Below, in pieces: positions 11,338 to 21,289 of a stretch of 64,000 nucleotides of DNA. The notes beneath the pieces are model-generated. The model did no database searches. It was not told the origin of the DNA and saw nothing but the letters and a program-made list of their open reading frames with translations. Location of the stretch: assembly GCF_029168945.1 (NCBI RefSeq), contig NC_083603.1, positions 15,996,001 to 16,060,000 on the forward strand. The letters are read 5' to 3'. The stretch comes from Cannabis sativa. Lineage: Eukaryota > Streptophyta > Magnoliopsida > Rosales > Cannabaceae. The position numbers were made by a program, and so were the translations under genes. Numbering within the stretch: the first letter of the stretch is position 1; the number at the start of each line of letters is the position of its first letter.

Positions 11338-13222
11338 TGTTGGAATTTATTTTACCAGGATCTTAGATCTACTCACAAGTATGTTGTTTAACACCCTAAA
11401 TATGAACTTTCTAAAACGATAATTAAACACATATAAAGTTAAGAAAATCTTACATTTATGCAGCGGAATAATGTCTCCTTCCACTCAGATCTCTAACCCT
11501 TGTATCCTTTCTGTCGCAGAGTATTGTCAAGATCTGAGCCCGAATGTCCTTCTCTTTGTGTGTGATCCTTCACAGTCTTCCAATCTATGATTGAGGTACC
11601 ACTTGCTGTGTGTGGGCACTACTCTATCACTAAGGTTTCGAAATTGAGAAGAGGAAAAGAGAGAGAGGGATAGGGTCGGCTATAGAGAGAGAAGTGGAAG
11701 GCTCAATTTTTTTGAAAAGGCAATTTCTGATTTTCTGACCAAAAGGCATATGTTGAACTGAACCACCACTCTCTATTTATAGGCAACTACTAGGTTTAGG
11801 TTAGCAATTATTTGGCATTAAAATAATGAAAATATCAACTGGAAATATCTGCTTAAGTGGCCAGCCACAAGTATTACTGGACTTCCCTTGGATTTTGTAG
11901 TTTTCACAATTTTTATTCTTATTTTCTCAAAAACGCCAATTTTCCAATTCTAACCTTTTAAATGCCAAAACTAATTATTTAATAACTAAAATAGATTATT
12001 AAATAATATTGTCATTTAATTTAATTATTAATTAGACATATAGAGTCTCTTAATTAATAAATAAACCTAGAATCTCTTTTCTTTACAATTTCACCCTTGC
12101 TTAGTGAAAATTCACAAATTAGACATAGTCTAACTTTAGAATTATAATTGATTAATTACAAATCAATTATTGAGTCTTAAAAGCAGTATAGTCTCAACTA
12201 GAATGGGGACCATGGATCTATATGCTGAGCTTCCAATAAGTGAACCGAATTTACTAAGTAAATCCCTACTTATTAATTCCTCGCTGAATCCACTCTTAGA
12301 ACTTAGAATTGCACTCTCAGACTTATATAGAGCATATTATATGTTTCACGATATAGATATGCTATCTCATTTGACCATTGTTATAATCTAATTGTGATCA
12401 AAGATCCTCTATATAGATGATTTACATCGAGATGAGATAATTTTACCGTTCTCACCCCTCAACGTATTTGGCCCCTTAAAACACTTAGCTACCTGTAAAT
12501 GATGTTTAGTGATCTAAGAATTAGTCACTTAAACAAGAGCTCATCCATTTACTTCTATTTAGCTAAGCTCGAAGGGAATCATCACTTGACTTCTATACAC
12601 CAGTAGAAGCTATATATTCCATATTTATGTTCAGCACTCCAACTCAATCATACTATCATATTCCCAAAATATGCGTATCACCCTGACCCAAAAGTAGGCT
12701 TAACTAGTAAATCAAAGAACATGAATAGCACTCCTGAGTTGAGCCTAAGCATATCAGGATTTAGATTCTTTTAATCTTAAGATCAACTACTGATATTGAC
12801 TTGGAAAGATACAACGGTAAGTTTATAATATCTTAACTAAGTTCAATATCGGTCTAGTCTAATGTCTACTCCATACATTCGAAACTAGTATACTTTACCA
12901 ATGTCCTGGAAAGAACATAACACTTACTCCAAGTGTAAGTACACATCATCGCTGATTATCACATCCGTGTAAATCCAAAACACTGATGAAACATGGACTT
13001 AGTCTTTTGAATCATATAATCACAATCACATTCCACTGTGTTGACAATACTGTAATTGTGAATAAACATATGATCTGGACTTAACAGATTTTGTGTATAA
13101 ACATAATAAACATATTAAACCGTAAGCATGTAAAATTCATGCAAACATAAATCACTTCAAATTTATTATATTGATAACTAATCATATTGTAAAGGGTTTT
13201 ATTTTGGGCACAAAACCCAACA
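11338..13222 (-). repeat. Copia-1 3' LTR (1885 bp)
   Basis: It starts TGTTGGAATTTATTTTACC and ends AAAACCCAACA. It aligns over its length with 33072-34928. Near 11455-11482 it holds 28 bp (around GCAGCGGAATAATGTCTCC) missing from the other LTR. This accounts exactly for the length difference of 1885 versus 1857. Spurious open frames inside, such as 12170-12391, are repeated in the second LTR and are not genes. Confidence 0.93.
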
Positions 13223-13242
13223 GACTCCCACTTGCACTAACA
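13223..13242 (-). promoter_or_regulatory. Copia-1 polypurine tract
   Basis: On the minus strand AAGTGGGAGTC lies directly next to the start of the 3' LTR (TGTTGGG). This is the usual plus-strand primer position and composition in plant copia elements. It fixes the element's orientation together with the primer-binding site at 33050-33071. Confidence 0.75.
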
Positions 13243-14860
13243 TAAAACAAATGGTGCAATTTAATCAATCTGTTGTCTTGATCTTCAGATCAAGTGTAGT
13301 ATATTTGAATCCACCCAAACATCTAGAAACTAGTTCATAAAAATATTTATGAAACATCCTTTACTATATGCAGTACTCATCAAGGGATACTGAAATCCTT
13401 ACTGTTTAAAGTACATCTGAATAAACAGAAGACATGTCTCTCATATTTTAAAATATGGAATTGAGATAATACAGCGTAGATTTTTGTTCAGTAAAATAAC
13501 TTTCTAGTAATTTCGAATTTACAAAGTTATAAATCTTCTCTGGTAGAGCTTGAATTATTATAGAATAACTCCTCCACCCCAAGAGTAACCACCACCTCAA
13601 AATTTTGAATGAGTTGGGGTAGATATAAGGATAACTGATATACAGTTCCTTAATATCTAACATATAGATCACTTTCATAAATCTTTCTTGAATATCTTCT
13701 AACGTTCCTTATTTGATTACATCTCAGATAGCTCCCACTCAATAGCAGATGTCTGGTTAAATAATACTTTTAACCTCCTATTGTTTGGAGAGTTATCTAG
13801 TTGTGACTTATTGTATTAGTCTGAAACTATAAGTTTCTTTTAAGACTAAATCATCAACATAACAGAGTAGTATTTGAAGTGAAAAATACTTGCTTGAGAT
13901 TAAGTAATAAAAATTAAGATACCATAAAATGTTATGAGGATTAAGAAATCTTGGCTCAAGTCATTCGAATAGACTGTGCTAGAATTCTTTTATCTTATTC
14001 TCATAATTCTGATAAGTTATTTCTATCCACATGAATGGTTAGATTTTCTTTTCAGTAGTGTTCTTAAGTTCCTATCACAATTGTCAACCAAATAAAGATG
14101 GGTAAAGAATTTTAAAATTCTCCCACTCAATTAAGGATTTACACTGATAATAGCTAATTCATTATATTACTTCCATGTTTAAAGAAAATATATGTTACAT
14201 AGGGTATTGTGGATAAATTCCACCCCTAAGTATATTGAGATTATGATCCACCCCTAAAGGTTATAAAGATCATAATTCTCTAAGTGTTATAGAGATTATG
14301 TGGAGTTGAATACAATCCAGAGTTCATTAGATATAAAAGATCGTTGAACTGCATAGTTTTCTTAACTTTTCTCCACCCCTATCAGATCAAAAGATCCTTT
14401 TATTAAACAAATTCTCAATAATTGTATTAGAATTAACAATTATTTATAAACATAGAAATAATATCTAGTGTTTATTTAATATAACTCTATGAAGAGTTGT
14501 AATTATTATAGAATTTGTATCAATAATAAAAATACTTACACATACAAACATATAAATATAATGTGGTAATTGTGGTTTAAGATAAAGTAAATGAAGCTCA
14601 ATCTCATAAATTGCAATTTATTTGTAATAGAAAATAAGATATTATTAATAAAACAAATGTATTGCAACATTATGAGAAAAACAGGGATAAAAATTCCAAA
14701 CTAAAAATTCGAAATCCAAATTGTTTTTAAACTAAAACAATTAATTCAAAAAATAAATAAATGAGCTTCATCTTCATCTTGGACGATCTTCACCCTTTTG
14801 TCCAGCTTTCCGATCCAACTCACTAGGATAGCATCTGAGTTCAAATAGCTTGGCCTATAA
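13243..14860 (-). pseudogene. Copia-1 decayed pol region
   Basis: No open frame survives, but the stretch aligns in reverse with 51.3-52.9 kb of Copia-2. Both keep a remnant of the integrase motif around TDRGGE (here on the minus strand near 14375-14390, where TAGGGGTGGAGAAAAG encodes RGGEK). Between gag and the 3' LTR only about 1.6 kb is left, against more than 3 kb expected for integrase, RT and RNase H. Most of pol has therefore been lost. CCACCCCTA-type words recur at 14218, 14250, 14372 and 13560; I cannot say if they matter. Confidence 0.55.
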
Positions 14861-14918
14861 GAAGAAGAAACAAATAAACAAAGTTAGTCCAGAATCAAAA
14901 ATCCAATTGGATAATAAT

Positions 14919-15806
14919 TCAGTAAAACTCATCAAGTTTATAAAAAGAAATACCTTGTTTCTTTGCAAGAAGTTTAGGACATTGGGGTTTCCAATGACCT
15001 TTCTCATTGCAGTAGAAACACTTTCCTTTTAGTGCATCACCAGTAGCAGCAACCTTTTTGTTTTGAACTGTTTTCACAACTTTGGCTCGCTTCTTGGTGT
15101 TTCTCCACTTCTTCTTAGATTTGGGTCTTGAAGTAGAAGCAACATGTGCCTCAAGTTTAACCGTCCCATTACCATTGCCAGAATTGTGAGGTTTACCCCC
15201 TTTCTTTTTGGGTCCTCCAATCAAATTCTCATGTGTCTGAAGGTCATTGACTAACTCATGAAAGTCTATGTCCTTTTTATTCATGACATAATTTGACGTA
15301 TAGTGCAGAAATGATGGAGTCAGACTATTCAAGATAAGGCTTACTTGAGTAGTGTGATCCATTTCAGCACCATGATCCTGGGTTTCTTGGAAATAACTTG
15401 CCATAAGGAGAACATGATCACGCACATTCTAATCGGATTCCATTCGTGCATTGATGAACTTCTTAGTCGCGTCAAAGCAAGACTGAATTGATGCCATACC
15501 AAATAGCTCAGTTAACTTTGTCATAATTTCTGCAGCCGTTTCGGTTTTTGCAAATTGAGTTTTAAGGGTGTCAACCATGCTGGAAAGCATGAAGTATTGA
15601 GCTTTATTGTTAGCATTCTGCCAACGCTCGTACTTCTCTTTAACAGCTTTGGTTGCATTGTCACCCGGCTGATCAGGAGACGACTTAGTTAACACAAACA
15701 AGGTTCTTTCTCCTATGAGAGCAATATTAATGTTCTCATTCTATTTTGGAAAGTTAGATCCATTTAGCTTATTTTCAGTCAAGAGTGATAACATGGGATT
15801 CGACAT
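14919..15806 (-). pseudogene. gag: Copia-1 gag (UBN2-type, zinc knuckle), two nonsense codons
   Basis: The ATG at 15806 begins MSNPMLSLLTENKLNG, typical of the N-terminus of plant copia Gag. The frame runs about 295 codons to 14919. It contains the helical Gag core (KYERWQNANNKA, TLKTQF, then SLILNSLTPSF and ELVNDLQTHE) and a lysine-rich linker (SRPKSKKKWRNTKKRAK). It ends with a zinc knuckle CFYCNEKGHWKPQC (CX2CX4HX4C). In-frame TAG codons occur near 15749-15751 (after NFPK) and 15426-15428 (after ARMESD); both could derive from TGG. Gag would package element RNA in the cytoplasm. No intact protease or pol follows, so any mobility would need a helper. Confidence 0.88.
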
Positions 15807-17156
15807 GGTTATACAGGATACTACAAAATAATAATTAGAAATCAATAATTGTTTAACACAAAATCCAATTCAGAAATTATAAGAACATAGCATGTAGGAA
15901 TGATAAGAGAAAATACTAAAAAAATACAATCCTAAATAATTTCCAAGGTTTTCAACAAACCGATATCAGTGTCCCGTTTAGGCGAGAGTCAAAGCTACCA
16001 TCCATTGAATAGAGTTGTCAGCTCATCTAAAATGTTAAACATTCTAGCAACCTTTTATTCGATCAAGATTGGAATCCAGCGTTGTCCCGTTGAGGCGAGA
16101 GTCAAGGCTATTCTATCTTATGAGCTTCTACCATTGTTTCATATTCTGTAAGTCAAATACAGTCGCCACCATTAGGGTGATCCATACAATATAAAACATT
16201 TACAAAGCTACTTATCTTTCGAGATTAAACGGTGCTAACTTGCTAATGAACGTTCCTCCATTAGAGAGGATTACTCACTAAAACAAAAGCTATGTAAAAC
16301 CAACAATGGAGATCGAATATCTTAATAATAATAAAGCTCATTATTTAAAATGTATTTTCTTTATTATTTGTAATAAAATATATTCATTAAATACAAATTT
16401 AGAATAAAATTCTAAATTAGAATTTAATTTAATATTTATAAAATTATACTTAGATGGTGATTAAAATAAATTGAATTATTTCCATCTTAGTAATAATTTT
16501 CTAATAAATATTAAGAAAATTATTTAATTTAAGTTGTATTAATTTAAATTAATTTGCAACTCAAATTTAAATTTTCATGAGAATATATTTATTGTATTTT
16601 GAAAAGGAAAGTATAAAACTTTACTATTTTTGAAATACTTAAATAATAATTACTTAGAAAAAATACTTCAAGCAAAAATATCACCTATCTATATTTTTCT
16701 TTGACTAATTAATTCAATTTCTAATAATATACTTTAATTCGTTTATTAATCATTAAATGAAAAAATCATTGATTTAAGTTGGTCTAAAAATTAATTAAAA
16801 TAAATAATTAATTTACAACTTAATCTATTTTTCAAGATAAATTCAAAATTATCTTGCATAATTAAATGCAATTTCGAAATTGATTAATAAAATAAACAAA
16901 ATATATTTTGAAAATTATTTAAATTTAAGTTGAAAAAATAAATTTCAACTATAAATAATTTTCTATTTAATTAAGTGTCATGAAAAAGAAATATTTAAGT
17001 ATCATGATGAAAATCAACTTAGATATTTAATTTTTCAATTTAATTAAATGTATTAAATTCAAGAAATAAATAATTAAGTGTAGAGAAGGCTTAATTATTA
17101 ATCTCTAGTTTAATACTAGGAAAAAATATACTTAACTTAAATTGTACCAAAATTAA
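15807..17156 (-). other. Copia-1 leader, segment next to gag
   Basis: Non-coding. The part at 15930-16330 is conserved with 50530-50960 of Copia-2 in reverse orientation. It contains two copies of GGCGAGAGTCAA preceded by GTCCCGTT (15970 and 16083). The remainder to 17156 is AT-rich without recognisable genes. The solo LTR at 17157 interrupts this leader. Confidence 0.65.
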
Positions 17157-19432
17157 TGTAAAGACCGCTTAGTTTAATTTGGAAATTAGCTGTTAATCAT
17201 GTTTAATTATGAAAAATAGCTATTTAAATAATTATTATACTGTTATTATTGAATTCAGAGATGCATTTCTATGTCATTCTGTAGTTTTCATATTTTTGCA
17301 TTTTCCGGTGCCCGGTAACATGGAACTCGGTGTTTGGCTCAGTAAAATCACAACTTAGTATGTTAGTAGTTTGGGACAGTTTATTAGACATTGGGATGCC
17401 GGGAATGGCCGAGAATTTAGAATTTCCCAAAAATACCCCCTTTAGTGTAATTTATGTGACCATTTTGCCCCATTGTTAGTTTGTCTTTTGTGACTTAATA
17501 ATTGAAAAATAAATGTTTATTTTATTATGTTTTGGCTGAAGTAAAATAGGAGTAAGTGGCATTTCATTTTTTCATTTTCATTTCAAAAGTTTCAAAACTT
17601 AGAAAAATAGAAAAAATTTCAAAAAAGGCTCTCTCTTTTCCTCTCTTTCTCTCTCGGCTGCATGGGGATTCTAGGGCTGAGTTTTCTTTGATTTTCAAGC
17701 TCTCTCTAGTCAAATTTTTGAACTCTTGTTGTGGTATGTTCTCTCTAGCTTTTCTTCCTTTGTTTTCTTGAAAAAAATGATGAAAAATATGAGTTATGCA
17801 TGGATTAATTGATGTTGTTGCTGCTGTAAATTATTGTTGTTGTTTCTATGTTGAAAAGGTTGATTTAAGTATGTTTAATTAGGTTGAATTGCATGTTAGT
17901 GTTTCTTGCTCTAGTTGAATAGATTTCTTGTTAAAAAGCTTGAGTTTTCAAAGAAAAATTGAGGTTTTGGTGGCTGTAGTGTTTGCATGAGTTAGGTTTT
18001 AGTTTATGTAGTTGTTATATGCTTGTTTATGAGTTTGAATCATGGATTGGATGCATGTTAGTTGATTTTAACCAAGTTTGAGTTTAGAACTCAAAGCTTG
18101 GGCTTTAATGGTGATTTTCATCTCTGTACTTTCTCGGTGGATTTTATGCTTTAGAAATGTTCTAGGGGATGTATAGAACAGGTCTGGAAGTTTTGGTTTG
18201 GTTTGGAGTTGATTTGAGCATTGTGTGAATTTTTGAAGTTCTGCCTGAGAGGAACCGGAATTCCGGTTGTGCATCCGGAATTCCGGATGGGGTTCTGAAA
18301 TTTCCCAGAACCGGAATTCTGGTTGGGGAAAATTCAGGAACCCTAGTTTTCCTCGATTTTATGTTTTTTGGGGTATTGCCATACTTTTTATCGATAGGGA
18401 AACTTTTAGTTCCTAGTTTAAGTCCCCAGGAAGTGATTTAGCGTATCACTTATCGTGTTGTGATTTTTATGGTTTAGGAGCCTGTAATCCGCCGCGCAGA
18501 TAGTTCCAAATAAAGTTGACCTAAGACACCTGAATTCGGAATCCAGGTAAGATTAGTATAACAGTATGCATATGTAGATTACATGTTTAGCGTGCATGTA
18601 GGAAGCCTGTTAGATTACATTAGTTATGTATGTTGGCTTCGAACCATCCAACTGTGTCACGTCGGTACGAGTGGAGTATGACCGACGGCGGAGTATGACC
18701 GGTTCGACCGATCAGGCTGACACTTAGGTTGGTGGTTCCGTACTATTTGACGTATCACGTCGGTACGACAGCCGGAGTATGACCAAGAATGAGTATGACC
18801 GGTTCGACCGATCAGCCGATACCGTAACACGTCGGTACGACAGCCGGAATATGACCAAGAATGGAGTATGACCGGTTCGACCGATCAGGCTGTTTACTTG
18901 TCAATAGTACCGTCCCTATGAACGTTCAGGACTCAGTACCGTGTTGGACACGGCAGTTAGGGGGACTCAGTATCGTGTTGGACACGGCAGTTAGGGTTAT
19001 GATCAGGGGTATGGGCGTCTGATCATGACCGGGATTTATGTATGAATATTATTATGCTTTTCTTACTGAGTCTGTCGACTCACAGAGCTATGTTTATGTG
19101 TAGGTAAAGTCAAGGCTAGAGCTGATGGACCGTGAACGAGCCTATGAAGATTGTACATGTCGGGACGGTTAGGCCTGGAGCGTACGATCCTCGGGACATC
19201 AAGGCTATTTTGTAACTAGTCGCTAGGCGACAATTATTTTGTATAAACAGTTATCTTTTGTAAATGATTTTGTAATCGGGATCCCGAGTCTTTTGTATAA
19301 ATATTTTATAAGTTTAATTAAAAAGTAAAAATTTTAAGTAATCACGTTTTCTATAAACCTCGTTGATTAGCAACGAGCTGCACAGCATGTTTAAAAATCA
19401 CGTAATACGCCTATGTTAGTTAGGGTGTTACA
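17157..19432 (+). mobile_element. Solo LTR A (gypsy-type), 2276 bp, TSD ATTAA
   Basis: It begins TGTAAAGACCGCTTAGTTT and ends TAGGGTGTTACA. It is flanked by ATTAA on both sides (17152-17156 and 19433-19437). A second member lies inverted at 60250-62590 with its own target duplication, so the ends are well defined. No internal region, primer site or second LTR is present. This is the product expected from LTR-LTR recombination. The size and TG...CA termini with 5-bp TSD suggest an LTR retrotransposon, probably Ty3/gypsy, but no coding part is here to prove it. It contains tandem repeats (18655-18996) and CCGGAATTCCGG palindromes (18249-18330). Confidence 0.88.
18655..18996 (+). repeat. Two tandem repeat families inside solo LTR A
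   Basis: The first is a roughly 65-bp unit containing CACGTCGGTACGA, GAGTATGACC and GGTTCGACCGATCAG, present about three times (18655-18895). The second is a ~33-bp unit with GACTCAGTA and GTGTTGGACACGGCAGTTAGGG, present twice (18929-18996). Both families recur with different copy number in the inverted relative at 60700-61060. They fit LTR U3 enhancer-like repeats. Confidence 0.85.
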
Positions 19433-19905
19433 ATTAATTATTTAAATAATTAATTTCACAATGTATAATATTTTCCTATTTAATATTAGAAATAATAAGT
19501 AGTCTAGAAATAATTATCTAGAAAATATCTTATTTCAACTAAGTATCTTTTCAACAAAAATTTGAAAAGAAAAAATCTAGAGCTTAAATATTTTTAAATT
19601 TAAATTTAATTAAATATCAAAAATTAAGTTATAACCACTGAATTTGAAAAATATTCCATTTTAAGTTCAAAATTAACTTAAAAAATATCTTATGAATCTT
19701 CAATAACTAATACCCAGAATTCCTCAACTTAATTTTAAATTTAAAAAATATTCAAATTTAAGTTTGATTAGAAAAATCAGTTAAAATAACTAATTTACAA
19801 CTTAAATAGGAATATTTAATTAAATAAGCTTCTGAAAGAATCTAGTTAGTTAAAATTCTTTATTTAATTAAATACAAGAAAAATACAAATAGTTTGTCTA
19901 GAAAT
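19433..19905 (-). other. Copia-1 leader, segment between nested insertions
   Basis: AT-rich non-coding copia leader left between the ATTAA duplication of solo LTR A and the GAAAT duplication of the Athila element. No feature is recognised in it. Confidence 0.6.
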
Positions 19906-21141
19906 TGTTAGGTTATAATTAACCTATATTTCGGGTCTTTAAAGTTAGCATTATCTCGTCTATTGGTGTCTTTTGGAGCAGTTTTACGCTTGATTTTCAT
20001 TATTTCAGGTTCCCGGGGTGTTAAAGTTCGAATTCAGTCAAATGGCGAAAAACTGGGACAAACTTGGAAAAAAATTGGAAAATTCGGTTCCAGAAGCATC
20101 AGTAGTCGCGACCTCCAGAGAGCCAGGTCGCGACCCTTTTTCCTGGTCGCGACCCTGGTCGCGACTTCGTGAGTTTGGCAGAAACTCGGTTTTTCGAGTT
20201 TTGCCTGTAGTCGCGACCAGCTTAAATGCTAGTCGCGAATAGGTACGGAAATCGCAGATTTGACCTAATTTTGATTTTTCACTCAATTGGAGGCACACCA
20301 CTCATCCCTATATAAGGAATACGACATTGAAGGTCAGAACAGAGCAAAAACAGACCTAATAGTGGAGGCAAGTGGAGAGGAAGCAATCTTGAAGACCCGG
20401 AGCGATACCACCTTCTAGTTTCTTTCTTTTACCCTTTTTATTCTTGTTTATGTTTGTTTTTATTTCTGAATTAATCATGGATGTTTTTAGAGTTATTATG
20501 AACTAAATTTCCCAATAAGGGAGGATGATGATTGTTGTTTAAGTTTATGCCTAGTTAATAAATAATTGCCATTCCTTCATCTTTTGTGTGAATACTATCT
20601 TTATTTGTGTTTAATTTCATGTGCAAGCTTGATCACCTTTTACATGTTCTATGATCCTAATTCGAAATCTGAAAAGTGAGAATTGGGAATGCTAAAATTT
20701 AGATAGTCTAGGTTTTGATGTAAAACGAAAGTATTTACATAGCCTCAGTGACTAATAGATTATTGCTTAATGCTGATTTTGTGTTGATCTAGTTAAGAAG
20801 TTAATTAGAGAACATATTATTTAGAACCTAAAAGATCTGAAAAGAGTTAGGTTAATTTATAATCTGTCTTTCACATTGAGATAAGGATAGCAATTAGGTA
20901 TTAACATAGGTAGCTTATCAACAGGATTCACCTCCCTAATCTCTCATCTTGATTAATCTTCGTTTATTTTCTCTTTAATTTCTGAGTTATTTACTTTTAA
21001 TATTGCAAACTTATTATTTTACCAAATAGAATCATAAGTATAGTTTAGTAGTACTTAATCCAATTCCCTGTGGTTCGACCTCACTTGCGTGAGATACTAC
21101 TTGATACGTACACTTGCGTAATAAACACAATTTTCGTAACA
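19906..21141 (+). repeat. Athila 5' LTR (1236 bp)
   Basis: It begins TGTTAGGTTATAATTAACC and ends TTTTCGTAACA. It contains a cluster of GTCGCGAC palindromes at 20105-20240 and a TATA motif near 20308. One palindrome copy is mutated here (GTCGCGAATAG) relative to the 3' LTR (GTCGCGACTAG). Small open frames inside are shadows repeated in the other LTR. Confidence 0.95.
20308..20317 (+). promoter_or_regulatory. TATA box in Athila 5' LTR
   Basis: CTATATAAGG follows the GTCGCGAC cluster by about 70 bp and precedes the probable R region. The same motif is kept at 30419-30428 in the 3' LTR. This is the likely core promoter for the element's RNA. Confidence 0.65.
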
Positions 21142-21166
21142 AGTTTTTGGCGCCGTTGCCGGGGAA
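21142..21166 (+). promoter_or_regulatory. Athila primer-binding site
   Basis: TGGCGCCGTTGCCGGGG follows the 5' LTR after a short AGTTTT spacer. It is the characteristic minus-strand primer site of Athila/Tat-lineage elements. Confidence 0.8.
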
Positions 21167-21289
21167 TTGTTTAAAGATTAATATTACACAAAATTATACT
21201 AACTTCTACTTTGGTATATTTTCTCTTGCTGATTTTTCTAACCTTTTTCTTGCAATATTTTCGTGATCTATTTCAGGAATCATAAGTGT

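Noticed and set aside
12170..12391. 73-codon open frame in the Copia-1 LTR, repeated at 33876-34103
   Set aside because: It lies wholly inside the LTR, repeats because the LTR repeats, and has no protein-like features beyond openness.
18655..18996. CRISPR-like direct repeats
   Set aside because: Units are contiguous tandem repeats without unique spacers, inside a plant LTR.
19963..20242. Open frames in the Athila LTR on both strands (also 30075-30353)
   Set aside because: They arise from the palindrome-rich, less AT-rich part of the LTR and overlap each other on both strands.
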